Position numbers and translations under genes: made by a program. Below the pieces are notes generated by a model. That model was not told where the DNA came from, searched no databases, and worked only from the letters and a program-made list of their open reading frames with translations. Below are positions 36,457 through 45,169 of a DNA stretch of 64,000 nt, in pieces (positions within the stretch are counted from its first letter, which is position 1; the number at the start of each line of letters is the position of its first letter). Source of the stretch: Planctomycetales bacterium 10988 (lineage in GTDB: Bacteria; Planctomycetota; Planctomycetia; Pirellulales; Pb10988); NCBI GenBank assembly GCA_009664345.1, contig CP043547.1, positions 2,384,709-2,448,708 of the forward strand. The letters are read 5' to 3'.

Positions 36457-37377
36457 TTACTCTTTTTCGGTTTTCCAAAGCTCGTGCAAATGAAAATGGT
36501 GGGGGCCGAGTTTTCCACCGTAGTTACCGGCGCTGATGGCGATGAGATCGGTTTGACAAGCGGCTTCGATGCCGATTTTCATTGCATGCGAAATGGCCTC
36601 CGGCGAAAGTCCATCGAGGACGATTTCATAAACACAATGCACCTCGGAGGGAAGCTTGCTTTCGACGAGACCTCGCAAGGTGGGGCAGTAAGCTTCATTC
36701 GTGCTGGCAAATAGTTGAGGGTATTTGCTACCAACTTTGCTTCCCGAACCGACAATCCCGCCAGGGAACGGAAGAATCACCTCCGGCAGTTCCGCGATGG
36801 CCGCAACCGCCCGTTCGGCAGCATGCAACGTTTCCGCTTGATTCTTACCAAGAAGCAGAAAGTTACCCCCGCCGACTCCTTTTAAAGTTCCTAAAGAATC
36901 TTCGCAGGTGAATTCCCCTTCCATGATCGGGATTCGCCAAAAGCGGCGATCGGCGAGCTTCTTAGAAGTTTGGAAAGAGTCGCCAAAATAGCGAAGCTGC
37001 GAACCGACTTGAATGCGTTTTTTGGGATCAATGCCTGGCGTATCGCGGGGAAGGCCATCGTAACAAGCCGTGGTGGGACAAGTTAAAAGGGTTTGCCCAA
37101 CGCGATTGATCAAGGCTTTTTCCAGCTTCTCGCGAGCCATCCCAAAGAATAAGAGGCTCACTCCCGGTCGGCCGTCCGGGGAATGCTCAGCGGGAATCGT
37201 CTGTTCGATGCCTGCTTCGCAATCGCAACCGATCACACTCGTTGCATAGCCGGTCGCCACCTGAGCCGCGACCTTGGCCCAATGTTCATTCAGGGCCGTC
37301 ACGATCACCCTGGCGGCGGTCATCGGAAAGGCTTCCGCAAACGTATCTTCAATCGTCGTTCCGTTAATCTGCTTCAT
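36457..37377 (-). CDS. ftr: Formylmethanofuran:tetrahydromethanopterin formyltransferase
   Basis: A 306-residue Ftr/FhcD protein. It transfers the formyl group between (formyl)methanofuran and tetrahydromethanopterin, a step of archaeal methanogenesis and of bacterial H4MPT-linked formaldehyde oxidation. Recognisable blocks are 'INGTTIEDTFAEAFPMTAAR', 'ATSVIGCDCEAGIEQ', 'PDGRPGVSLLFF', 'RVGQTLLTCPTTACYDGLP' and the C-terminal 'ISAGNYGGKLGPHHFHLHEL'. The length fits the family. Planctomycetes are known to carry these C1 genes. No other gene of the pathway is in the window, so the operon partners must lie elsewhere. Confidence 0.93.
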   Translation of the reverse strand: MKQINGTTIEDTFAEAFPMTAARVIVTALNEHWAKVAAQVATGYATSVIGCDCEAGIEQTIPAEHSPDGRPGVSLLFFGMAREKLEKALINRVGQTLLTCPTTACYDGLPRDTPGIDPKKRIQVGSQLRYFGDSFQTSKKLADRRFWRIPIMEGEFTCEDSLGTLKGVGGGNFLLLGKNQAETLHAAERAVAAIAELPEVILPFPGGIVGSGSKVGSKYPQLFASTNEAYCPTLRGLVESKLPSEVHCVYEIVLDGLSPEAISHAMKIGIEAACQTDLIAISAGNYGGKLGPHHFHLHELWKTEKE

Positions 37378-37430
37378 ACAATCTTAGATAATGTTAAATC
37401 GTTCAATGGTTTAATGGACTGACTATCAAT

Positions 37431-37467
37431 AAAAAATCGCCAGCCGTTTTAAATATTGACTGGCGAT
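37431..37467 (-). terminator. Rho-independent terminator after the second sulfatase
   Basis: Read on the minus strand, ATCGCCAG pairs with CTGGCGAT followed by TTTTTTATTG. It lies just after the sulfatase stop at 37486 and before ftr. Confidence 0.75.
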
Positions 37468-37485
37468 CGAATTAAACATTAGGCA

Positions 37486-39225
37486 TTAATCATTTTCTCT
37501 ATCTGTAGGCGGATTGTCTTCATCCTTCGGCGGAAGGTAGCCAACATGATAGTCTTCCGGGAAAGGCAAAACATTACTTGCCACCGCCCATTCTTCCCAT
37601 TTTGCGGCCATGCGTTCCACGACGTCGGGATGTTGAGCCGCGAGGTTATTCAGCTCGGTCCGGTCTCGCTCGACATCATAAAGTTCCCAAGGCCGCTTGC
37701 GAACCGCGACCAGCTTCCAACGTCCTTCGTGAATCGCGCGATTGCCTTGATGTTCGAAGTACAGCGTCCGCGGCTCTTGCTTCTCTCCCTCAAAGATCGG
37801 AAGTAGGCTTTGCCCCGGATAGTTTTTCATGGAGGTAGGATCGAGCCCGGCTACTTTGCAAAAAGTCGGCATCAGATCGATGAGGTGAGCCGGTTGGTTA
37901 TCGATCTCGCCGGCGCGATCCAAGCCTTGCGGCCAATGAACGATGAATGGCGAGTTGATTCCCCCTTCATGATTAAAGTGTTTGTAAAGTCGCCAAGGCG
38001 TGTTCGAGGCATTCGCCCAACCGGAGCCGACACTGTGATGCGTGCCAGGCATGCCCATATTTTCCAGGGCTTCGCCACGATGGAGAATGTTGTCGGGACC
38101 GGAAACATTGTCGAAGCCGAACGGGTCCCATTCAGCACAGGCCCCGTTGTCGGAAAGGAAAACAATCAAGGTATTTTCAAGTTCATCCGCCTTCTTGAGG
38201 CTTTTGAGAACGCGACCGATGCTCTCATCCATGCAATCAACCATGGCCGCAAAGATCGCCATCCGCCGGGCAAGGTCGGCACGCCGGTCTTCACTGAGCG
38301 TTTCCCAAGCCGGGTTGCGGCTCGGCTCGGCGACTTCCCAATCCCAGAACTGCGAACGCGGCGTCAATTTGGTATCTTGCGGAATGATGCCTAGCTCTTT
38401 CATTTTGAGAATCCGCGAATCTCGCAAGGCATCCCAACCTTGATGATAGATGTCCTTATACTTGGCGATGTATTCCTTGGGGGCTTGCAAAGGAAAGTGC
38501 GGAGCATTGTAAGCCAGATAGAGGAACCAAGGTTTTTCCGGGGTTTCACGGGCGAGGTCCAGGAAATCCAAGGCATGATCGGTCACCGCGACGGTGCCAT
38601 AAAACTCGCCTTCGGGATATTCGCGGCGTTTGTGATCTTCGGGGAAACGAACGAAATGATCGGGGTCCCAGAAGCGTTTCGCACTGACGGTCGTTCCGTA
38701 AAACTCTTCGAAGCCATGTTGCGTGGGGTCCTCCGTGCCGAGGTGCCACTTGCCGGCGATGAACGATCGATAGCCAGCGGGTTTGAGAACCTGAGCGATG
38801 GTCTTGGCCCCTTCTTTGAATTTGCCACGATATCCCGGCTGCCCCAAGTCAACGACCATGTGTCCTAGTTCGACTTGATGCGGATATTTCCCGGAAAGCA
38901 AACATCCCCGCGAGGGGCAACAGCGACCGGTATTATAGAACCGCGTCATCCGCAAACCATTGGCCGCCAGTCGATCCAAGTTCGGGGTTTTGATCTCTCC
39001 GCCGAAGCAGCCGAGATCACTGTAGCCAAGATCATCCGCCAGAATCACCAGGATATTCGGTTTCTGTGACTTCGTTTCTTTCGCTTCTTGGGCAAAGATC
39101 GGCGTTGCCGGCATCGCCCAAACGAGCCCGGCCAGCATTGCAACATAACAGCCGAGTCTGCATTTCATCCTGAGCTTCTTATCCATTCTCGTGTTCATCT
39201 TCATCTCGTTGTGAGGGCAAACCAT
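37486..39225 (-). CDS. Secreted arylsulfatase
   Basis: A type I sulfatase, up to 579 residues. Several in-frame ATGs lie near the N-terminus (residues 1, 8, 10, 14, 20); the signal peptide ('CYVAMLAGLVWAMPATPIFA') is shared by all. It has 'NILVILADDLGYSDLGCFGG' (metal-binding Asp pair) and the formylglycine motif 'RCCPSRGCLLSG' (modified Cys102 in this numbering). It is similar in layout to the sulfatase at 16070 and may be a paralogue, but the C-terminus is acidic, not Lys-rich. The substrate is unknown. Confidence 0.92.
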   Translation of the reverse strand: MVCPHNEMKMNTRMDKKLRMKCRLGCYVAMLAGLVWAMPATPIFAQEAKETKSQKPNILVILADDLGYSDLGCFGGEIKTPNLDRLAANGLRMTRFYNTGRCCPSRGCLLSGKYPHQVELGHMVVDLGQPGYRGKFKEGAKTIAQVLKPAGYRSFIAGKWHLGTEDPTQHGFEEFYGTTVSAKRFWDPDHFVRFPEDHKRREYPEGEFYGTVAVTDHALDFLDLARETPEKPWFLYLAYNAPHFPLQAPKEYIAKYKDIYHQGWDALRDSRILKMKELGIIPQDTKLTPRSQFWDWEVAEPSRNPAWETLSEDRRADLARRMAIFAAMVDCMDESIGRVLKSLKKADELENTLIVFLSDNGACAEWDPFGFDNVSGPDNILHRGEALENMGMPGTHHSVGSGWANASNTPWRLYKHFNHEGGINSPFIVHWPQGLDRAGEIDNQPAHLIDLMPTFCKVAGLDPTSMKNYPGQSLLPIFEGEKQEPRTLYFEHQGNRAIHEGRWKLVAVRKRPWELYDVERDRTELNNLAAQHPDVVERMAAKWEEWAVASNVLPFPEDYHVGYLPPKDEDNPPTDREND

Positions 39226-39702
39226 TCAAAGAATCGTGATCGTTCAAACGGTCCAGCCTAAGCGGTGCATCGCCGGAAATCCAGAGTAAGCCCCGGTGAT
39301 TTCGCATTTTCTCTCTCTAGAAAAGCTGAACCTTCTTCAAAGGGTCACTGTCCTGAGCAGTAACAATCCCGAGGAGAAATCGACGTTTACCCAACGAAGT
39401 TTCCCCGGTTGGATAAGTGATGTGTGAAGATCATGAGCAACGAATGAGAAGTTGATCAGGAATCCAAGAAAACAAACTTCTTCGCTTGACTTCTGCACAC
39501 CGCGAGATTTTCAATTACAATACCATTATCCTGGAATAAGAAAAACTTGTTAACCAAGGAATCATTTTCTTTGCAAGTCGCATCCCGAAATGCTTATCTT
39601 GCTTATTTACTTGCGAATGTTTTTGAGTTGGTGATCAAAAAGTATTTGAGGTTTTGACCACCGGCTCTAACTTCTGGCTCTAAGATGAAAAGGAGGCCGT
39701 GA
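39226..39702. other. Divergent intergenic region, no gene seen
   Basis: 477 bp between the sulfatase and HNH starts. It is A/T-rich toward the HNH gene. TTGACT at 39486-39491 could be a -35, but the only good -10 (TACAAT) is 24 nt on, so I do not call a promoter. It also contains CAAAAAGTATTTGAG, a weak relative of the A/T-tract motif. Confidence 0.35.
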
Positions 39703-40299
39703 ATGACTTCAGCGGTTCTAGAACGACCGACCTTGGTCCTTAACCGGAATTGGCAACCCGTCGGCGTCGCGACGGTCGTCCGTTCTCTTGTCAAGGTATG
39801 GAATGGTACCGCCCACGTTGTCGATCCGCATGACTTCCAACTCTATGACTGGACCGACTGGAGTCAGTTGAAGCCTTCGCAAGAAGAACCCGTGATTCGC
39901 ACCGGTCGCTTGGCGTTGCGGGTGCCGGAAGTGGTGGTCTTGAAGCGATACGATCGTATGCCGATTCGCGTTGTTTCTTTCAGCCGGAGAAATGTCTTCA
40001 AGCGGGATCGTTATACTTGCCAGTATTGCGGTTGCCGACCCGGCAGCGAAGAACTGACGGTCGATCACGTCATCCCGAAGGCTCAAGGTGGCAAGACAAC
40101 ATGGGAAAACTGCGTCTTGGCTTGTGTTGCTTGCAATAATCGCAAGGGTGGCCGCACGCCGGCTCAGGCACATATGCCTTTGAGGAAAACTCCGACGCAA
40201 CCACGTTGGTCACCGCTTTTTGCCGCGGCGAAGGTGCGGATCGATAGCTGGTCGCGATTCCTGAGCGAGGCTTACTGGAATACCGAACTGCAAGATTAG
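39703..40299 (+). CDS. HNH endonuclease-family protein
   Basis: A 198-residue protein with a strong SD (AAGGAGG, 39690-39696). The HNH zinc module is complete: 'CQYCGCRPGSEELTVDHVIP' (first Cys pair and the catalytic His), 'KAQGGKTTWENCVLACVACN' and 'NRKGGRTP'. The N-terminal 90 residues ('TLVLNRNWQPVGVATVVRSL') are typical of this stand-alone HNH family, which is widely conserved in planctomycetes and other phyla. The cellular role is unsettled. No methylase or mobile element sits beside it, so it is not obviously a restriction or homing enzyme. Confidence 0.93.
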   Translation: MTSAVLERPTLVLNRNWQPVGVATVVRSLVKVWNGTAHVVDPHDFQLYDWTDWSQLKPSQEEPVIRTGRLALRVPEVVVLKRYDRMPIRVVSFSRRNVFKRDRYTCQYCGCRPGSEELTVDHVIPKAQGGKTTWENCVLACVACNNRKGGRTPAQAHMPLRKTPTQPRWSPLFAAAKVRIDSWSRFLSEAYWNTELQD

Positions 40300-40339
40300 T
40301 CGCATCAGGTATAAAAATCTGATTATTAAGACTGAGAAG

Positions 40340-40375
40340 CTCGGGGGTTTCGAGAAGAGACCGCCGAGTTTTTTT
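40340..40375 (+). terminator. Rho-independent terminator after the HNH gene
   Basis: CTCGGGGG pairs with CCGCCGAG (one bulge), followed by seven T residues. Confidence 0.7.
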
Positions 40376-40742
40376 ATTGTATCTGGACGAAGAGGGATTT
40401 TTTCCTAATTGGTCCAGGAAAGATTCGACTCGGTTTGCCACTTTGGGCGATATAGAACTTGAGAAGGTCGCGTTTCAGCCCAGGTTACGCGCCCCATCTG
40501 AAGGAAGGCGATTGCGAAAGCCGACTTTCAGATTGACCCTCCCTGCACCGATCGTTAGATTTCACCACAATCTTGTGTCAATGATGGACCTGCTGGTGAA
40601 ATAAGATCGGATTCGATCAAACCAAATAACCTCTGATACCGAGAACGCGACGATTCATCGCATCCAACCGGGGAAGTGTTGTTCAAAAACCTTCTCCATG
40701 TGAAGTTGTCGAATGCATGAAAGTCAAGGAGTTTTCAGACCC
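40376..40742 (+). other. Intergenic region and leader
   Basis: After the HNH terminator I see no gene and no strong hairpin. Near the end is AAGGAG (40726-40731), 11 nt before the ATG at 40743. Confidence 0.35.
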
Positions 40743-41909
40743 ATGAGCATACGATTGCAATCTCTAAGCCGCACCGCGATGAAGCTCACTCTAGCGGCCG
40801 CAATGTTCTCGGGGTCTAGTTTTGCGATGGGGGAAGATTCGACCACGCAATCGAGCCGCTATTCTTCCCGCTCGGTTCACGCCACCCAACGTGGTCCGGA
40901 AGTGGTCGCTTCCAAGGAATCCATTGACCTGCATCATACCAACCCGATGGTCTACGAAGCCCCGGTCGCCCAACCAAGCGAAATTAGCGAAGAAGAGAAA
41001 GAGCAATTTCTCTCGACTTCGTTAGGCTATGGCGATGAGTACTCGACCGCCGTTTCGGCTCCGCCGCAAACTTCCTATGCTCCGCGTCAGGGATATGCCC
41101 CTGCACACCGCTCTTCTTGCACAAAGTCAAAGCGTACCCCGATCGATACGGACCTGCACATGGGAGGTGCCTTCCGAATTGTGCCGGATTATGGAGATGA
41201 AGGCTTTGGCTTGCAAGAAATTGATGGCTATGCCAAGAAGATGGTCTTTATTGGGGACTTCCCGGTGATTGTGAAAGTCGGCGGCGGAATTAGTCTGCTC
41301 GATTCACCGGCTCCTTTGATGCTGCCACAAGAAGTCTATGAACTTTCGCTCGGCGGAACGGTTCCCTTCCCTGTTTCCGATGATTTTATGGTGCTCGTCG
41401 GGGCCGGAGTTAGCTTGCCGGGGGATTTTCAACAGTTCGAATCCGATCAAATTCAGCTCACCGGACAGGTCATTGGAACCTATCAATGGACCGAACATTG
41501 GAGCTTGATGGGCGGGGTCTTCTACTTTGGGGAAGATGCCCCGTTCCCGATCTTGCCATTCGGGGGAGCCACTTACACGCCCTACGATGGCCTTCGTTAT
41601 GATCTCTTCTTGCCACGCCCGAGGGTCGCCAAGCGATTTTATCAATGCGGCAAGTGTTCGTGGTGGGGTTACGTGGGCGGTGGATTCGGCGGCGGAAGTT
41701 GGTACATCGAACGGCCCGATGGTGAAAGCCGCTTCTTGGAATACGAAGAATATCAATTCCTCTTTGGCCTCGAACGCCGCATCGGAGACCTGGTCACCGC
41801 CGATATTGAGTTCGGTTATCTAATGGGTCGCGAACTCAACATCGATGATGAAAATCTTTCCTATGAACTCGACAATGCCCTTTCTGTCCGCTTTAGCACG
41901 AACTTCTAA
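40743..41909 (+). CDS. Secreted protein, probable outer-membrane beta-barrel
   Basis: The ATG at 40743 follows AAGGAG; an upstream ATG at 40713 is open but less likely. The product has 388 residues with signal peptide 'TAMKLTLAAAMFSGSSFAMG'. A low-complexity region with Ser, Pro and Tyr follows, then about 250 residues of alternating aromatic/hydrophobic strands with Gly ('VKVGGGISLL', 'MVLVGAGVSLPG', 'GYVGGGFGGGSWYIE') ending in 'DNALSVRFSTNF', a C-terminal Phe as in outer-membrane barrels. The function is unknown. It converges on the lutC unit with an A/T-tract motif between. Confidence 0.75.
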   Translation: MSIRLQSLSRTAMKLTLAAAMFSGSSFAMGEDSTTQSSRYSSRSVHATQRGPEVVASKESIDLHHTNPMVYEAPVAQPSEISEEEKEQFLSTSLGYGDEYSTAVSAPPQTSYAPRQGYAPAHRSSCTKSKRTPIDTDLHMGGAFRIVPDYGDEGFGLQEIDGYAKKMVFIGDFPVIVKVGGGISLLDSPAPLMLPQEVYELSLGGTVPFPVSDDFMVLVGAGVSLPGDFQQFESDQIQLTGQVIGTYQWTEHWSLMGGVFYFGEDAPFPILPFGGATYTPYDGLRYDLFLPRPRVAKRFYQCGKCSWWGYVGGGFGGGSWYIERPDGESRFLEYEEYQFLFGLERRIGDLVTADIEFGYLMGRELNIDDENLSYELDNALSVRFSTNF

Positions 41910-41922
41910 AAAGTGCTTTTTA
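41907..41922. repeat. A/T-tract near-palindrome at a convergent junction
   Basis: TAAAAAGTGCTTTTTA begins with the stop codon of the barrel gene and lies 14 bp before the end of lutC on the other strand. Same family as 3437, 11131 and 32447. Confidence 0.55.
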
Positions 41923-41935
41923 TGAACGAAGAAGG

Positions 41936-42709
41936 TTAGCGCTGCCAATCTTCAGGCGGTTCGGTTGCCGATTCATCAAGCAACACGGTAAGCTTTCGCG
42001 GACCATGAGCCCCAAGAACCAAAATACGTTCAATATCCCCGGTTCGACTTGGTCCGGTAATAAAGGAAATGAGACTAGGATAATTTCCGCCGTAGCGTTT
42101 CTTTAAGAGTTCATATCCTGCCGCTAAATCGGGGAGCATTTGCCACCGTTCCGCGATGACCACATGATGCGGAGGCAGAATCGAAAGGACGCGGCCGCCG
42201 GAACTTTGACTGGTAATCAATACACTTCCGGTTTGTGCAATCAAGGCTTCGCATTCGGTGATCCCGACGTCGCAAGTCTCTAATTCTTGCGGATCATACC
42301 CCGGCTCGGTCCAACAGGTCGGCATATCGAGATGTTCGCAGGCGATCTCCGACAAGCGAGCACGGTGCCCGCCGATCTTGCCCCATTCTTCCTCTTCCTT
42401 GATTTTGCCCAGGGTTTCCAACACCGCCTCGCGGTTGGGAAGCGGAATGAATCGCGTTTTCAAGGTTTCGGAATTGGTCGCGAAGAGCTCACGTTGAGCT
42501 TCGTAATCTTCGCCGACAGCGGGAAGCCACGCCCGGAAGGTGCTCGAACGTTCCGCTGAGGGATCGGTCGGAAGAATCGGCAAGGCATTCGGATTGGGCT
42601 CTTGGGAGGCCGCTTCGATTGCCGGTTCCGGCTGCTTGCGTACATGGTGATCGGTAGAAAGTTGCAGGGCTTCACGCACTCTGCCAAGGATCGCATCTCG
42701 TCCGTTCAT
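41936..42709 (-). CDS. lutC: LUD-domain protein, LutC-like
   Basis: From the ATG at 42709 ('MNGRDAILGRVREALQ', the LutC-type N-terminus) the product is 257 residues. The LUD domain shows 'DVGITECEALIAQTGSVLIT', 'HHVVIAERWQMLPD' and 'FITGPSRTGDIERILVLGAH'. LutC is the third subunit of the LutABC iron-sulfur lactate-oxidation complex. LutA and LutB are not adjacent, so the pathway role here is inferred. The frame extends to 42826, but that part overlaps a C/T-rich leader. It follows the pentapeptide/MORN gene on the same strand. Confidence 0.88.
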   Translation of the reverse strand: MNGRDAILGRVREALQLSTDHHVRKQPEPAIEAASQEPNPNALPILPTDPSAERSSTFRAWLPAVGEDYEAQRELFATNSETLKTRFIPLPNREAVLETLGKIKEEEEWGKIGGHRARLSEIACEHLDMPTCWTEPGYDPQELETCDVGITECEALIAQTGSVLITSQSSGGRVLSILPPHHVVIAERWQMLPDLAAGYELLKKRYGGNYPSLISFITGPSRTGDIERILVLGAHGPRKLTVLLDESATEPPEDWQR

Positions 42710-42755
42710 GGGATTTTTGGAGGGGTTAGGGGCTGGGGGCAAGGGTCGAGAGCAG
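42710..42755 (-). promoter_or_regulatory. C/T-rich leader before lutC
   Basis: On the coding strand, pyrimidine blocks (ACCCTTGCCCCCAGCCCCTA and CCCCTCC) lie within 50 nt of the lutC ATG, which has no SD. It matches the leaders before 6797 and 61100. Confidence 0.4.
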
Positions 42756-42822
42756 GAAGTTTTCATCAAGGGAATGGGGAAACCGAGGAACATCCGGCTC
42801 CTTACCCCGAATCTCTCGGACC

Positions 42823-43884
42823 TCAAAAAATATTCGTATCTTCCCCACTATCCTCTAAGAGGGCTTCATTGGAAAGAGGCGAGCTGAAATCTTCTTGGGC
42901 GACCTCTGCTCCGTTCTCATCCCATTTTTTCCAGAGACCTTCCTTGATGCCGTAGGCGTAATCACCTTCGGACTGTTTCACCCCGGAAGGATACCAAGTC
43001 GTCCACTTTCCGTGACGCTGGGCTCGGTGATAACTCCCCACGGCGGATAGCTGGCCATTATCGTACCACGACGACCATTTGCCGTGAACGACCCCGTCCA
43101 GGTAATCGCCTTCCATTCGCTTCTCGCCGTTGTCGTACCAAAATTCCCAATAGCCATGACGATGGCCGGAATCGAAGTCGCCTTCACTGACCTTTTTGCC
43201 TTGCTGATTCCAATGGGTCCAATGGCCGTGCTTCTGACCGTTTTGATATTCGCCGGCCATTTCTCGACGACCGTTGGTGTACCACGAAATCCATTCGCCC
43301 TGTTTTTTGCCATCGCGATAGGCCCCCCGCATGGCGACTTGGCCATTTTCGTACCATCGGGTCCAGATTCCGACTTTCTTGCCGTGCAGATATTCGCCTT
43401 CGATCGCTTTTTGATCTTCATTGAACCAACTGGTCCAGAGGCCATGTTTGGAACCGTTGAGATAGCCGATTGGCCATTGCGTTGCTTCATCGGAATTGAC
43501 TTCGACCAAAGTCACATTGGTCAACGTCGCCATGCCGAGATTGGCCCCCCGGAGATCGGCCCCGGTGAGGTCAGCTCCAGAGAGATTGGCCTTGGTAAGA
43601 TTGGCATCACGCAGGTCCGCAAAACGCAGATCGGAACCGACTAAATTTGTCGAAGTCAAATCGGCTCCAGGGAGACAAGCCTCGATCAGGTGGGCTTTTT
43701 CACAATTCGCTTCGCAGAGGTCCGCACCATCGAGATGGGTACGTACAAGGTAGGCTTCGCGGAGATCGCATTGCGATAAGTCCGCGTGTCGAAGGTCCGA
43801 GCCGGTAAAATTCGCTTTCTTCAAGTCAGCTTGATCCAGCTCCGCGACGACCTCTCCGGTCTGTTTATTCTTAATCGTCACCAT
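42823..43884 (-). CDS. Pentapeptide-repeat plus MORN-like repeat protein
   Basis: A 353-residue protein with no signal peptide. Residues about 20-130 are pentapeptide repeats (A(D/N)Lxx): 'ADLSQCDLREAYLVRTHLDG', 'ADLTGADLRGANLGMATLTN'. Residues about 140-330 are eight MORN/YwqK-like repeats of about 23 residues ('HGLWTSWFNEDQKAIEGEYL', 'HGYWEFWYDNGEKRMEGDYL', 'HGKWSSWYDNGQLSAVGSYH'). Both are right-handed or beta-hairpin repeat scaffolds. I know of no enzyme activity. The combination is unusual. It may be an antitoxin-like or structural binder. Confidence 0.88.
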   Translation of the reverse strand: MVTIKNKQTGEVVAELDQADLKKANFTGSDLRHADLSQCDLREAYLVRTHLDGADLCEANCEKAHLIEACLPGADLTSTNLVGSDLRFADLRDANLTKANLSGADLTGADLRGANLGMATLTNVTLVEVNSDEATQWPIGYLNGSKHGLWTSWFNEDQKAIEGEYLHGKKVGIWTRWYENGQVAMRGAYRDGKKQGEWISWYTNGRREMAGEYQNGQKHGHWTHWNQQGKKVSEGDFDSGHRHGYWEFWYDNGEKRMEGDYLDGVVHGKWSSWYDNGQLSAVGSYHRAQRHGKWTTWYPSGVKQSEGDYAYGIKEGLWKKWDENGAEVAQEDFSSPLSNEALLEDSGEDTNIF

Positions 43885-44288
43885 GGTGCGAAGGGTCCCA
43901 GTTCCTCTACATCTCGAAGTGATAAAGAGAATCTAGAGTTGAGGTTGTTGGGCAAAACGGATGTCGTTCGAGGCTCCGAAAAAGCAGCCCTTCCGAGTAG
44001 AAAGTCCGCGTTCTCGCAGCATGTTCGGCGAAGACCAAACCTCAGGCAGACGGATTGGATCGACACAAGCTCCTTGAATCAAAACAAATGCAGCCCTTGT
44101 TTCGTGCTTCAACGCCCTGCCAATATCATAATCGTTTCTTTACGATAGTCTACTCGGTAAACCGAACGTTTTGCTATCAGCGATCTTAGAGTAGGTGCAA
44201 GAATTTGCAAAAAACAGATTGTTCTTGTTATTTAGATTTTAAGATACAGAATGCCCCTCGACAATAACCACCTTTTACGGGCTAAAGC
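43885..44288. other. Intergenic region, no gene seen
   Basis: 404 bp between the end of the NTPase cluster and the start of the pentapeptide/MORN gene, both minus strand. Open frames here are short and lack motifs. No hairpin with a T-run was found. Confidence 0.4.
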
Positions 44289-45074
44289 TTAAGCAGAAAG
44301 TTCGCGTGATTTCGGTACAGAACCCCAGGAGGTTTTAGGTTCCTCCTTTGTGAGTAACCCTAACCTTTCCGCCAGAGCCACATAAGCAGAAGCCGCCGGA
44401 CTATAGCGATTGAGCTGAACGACCGGCTGACTCATCATCAGGGCCTTGGCAACTTCTGGATCAAACGGAACGCTCTCGGGCAGGATTTGATCCCCGCTCG
44501 TCTCTCGCATTTGTTGTTCTTGCGTGCCGCCAGGGGATTGCCCACAAGGGAGAGTCAAGAGAATATGCCAACCTAAATCACTGGCGGTCGAGGCTCGACG
44601 TTGCATGAATTGCCAAAAGCGGGGCAAGGTTTGTCGGCCCATCGCTTCGGCTCGCATAACTAAAACGATCTCGTCGGCGATTTGCAAAATTTGATCGGGA
44701 AAGTTCCCCAAGACCGGTGGCGAATCGATAATCGTCAGGTCGAAACGTTCTCGCATCAGCTTCTTTTTGAGGCTATTGAGCAACTCCGCCAAGGCAATTT
44801 CAGGGCGTTCCTGTTTCCCATAGGCAGGCGAAAGGATATCGAGATTTGGCAAGGCCTGTTTGTAAAGCAGTCCAATCCGCCCTTGATGCAATTTCAACAA
44901 CTCCTGCCATCGCGAACGGTCGGAGACATCTAGGGAAGCCCCGACACCTTGGGACGGATCGGCATCCACCAGCAAAACGCGTGATCCGGCTTCCGCCGCG
45001 AGGGCAGCTAAATTCACCGCCGTGGTTGTTTTTCCAACGCCACCTTGTTGACTGGCAATTAAGAGTCTTCGCAT
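44289..45074 (-). CDS. ParA/MinD-family ATPase, divergent
   Basis: From the ATG at 45074 (the frame is open to 45293) the product is 261 residues. It has the P-loop 'IASQQGGVGKTTTAVNLA'; the signature Lys of the deviant Walker A (KGGxxK) is Gln here. Other blocks are 'RVLLVDADPSQGVGASLDVS' (switch) and 'DLTIIDSPPVLGN' (Walker B). ParA-like proteins position cargo such as plasmids, chromosomes or envelope complexes. No ParB or parS site is visible beside it. It is the last of three NTPases on the minus strand, after the ParA-like gene at 45170. Confidence 0.88.
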   Translation of the reverse strand: MRRLLIASQQGGVGKTTTAVNLAALAAEAGSRVLLVDADPSQGVGASLDVSDRSRWQELLKLHQGRIGLLYKQALPNLDILSPAYGKQERPEIALAELLNSLKKKLMRERFDLTIIDSPPVLGNFPDQILQIADEIVLVMRAEAMGRQTLPRFWQFMQRRASTASDLGWHILLTLPCGQSPGGTQEQQMRETSGDQILPESVPFDPEVAKALMMSQPVVQLNRYSPAASAYVALAERLGLLTKEEPKTSWGSVPKSRELSA

Positions 45075-45169
45075 GATAGGCTCTCTTCTCTGAACGCGTT
45101 CGTGAAGACAATTTTTATGTGAAGCGTATCTTCCTACTCGACGGAGTGGGGAAGAAATAGCAAAGGTTT

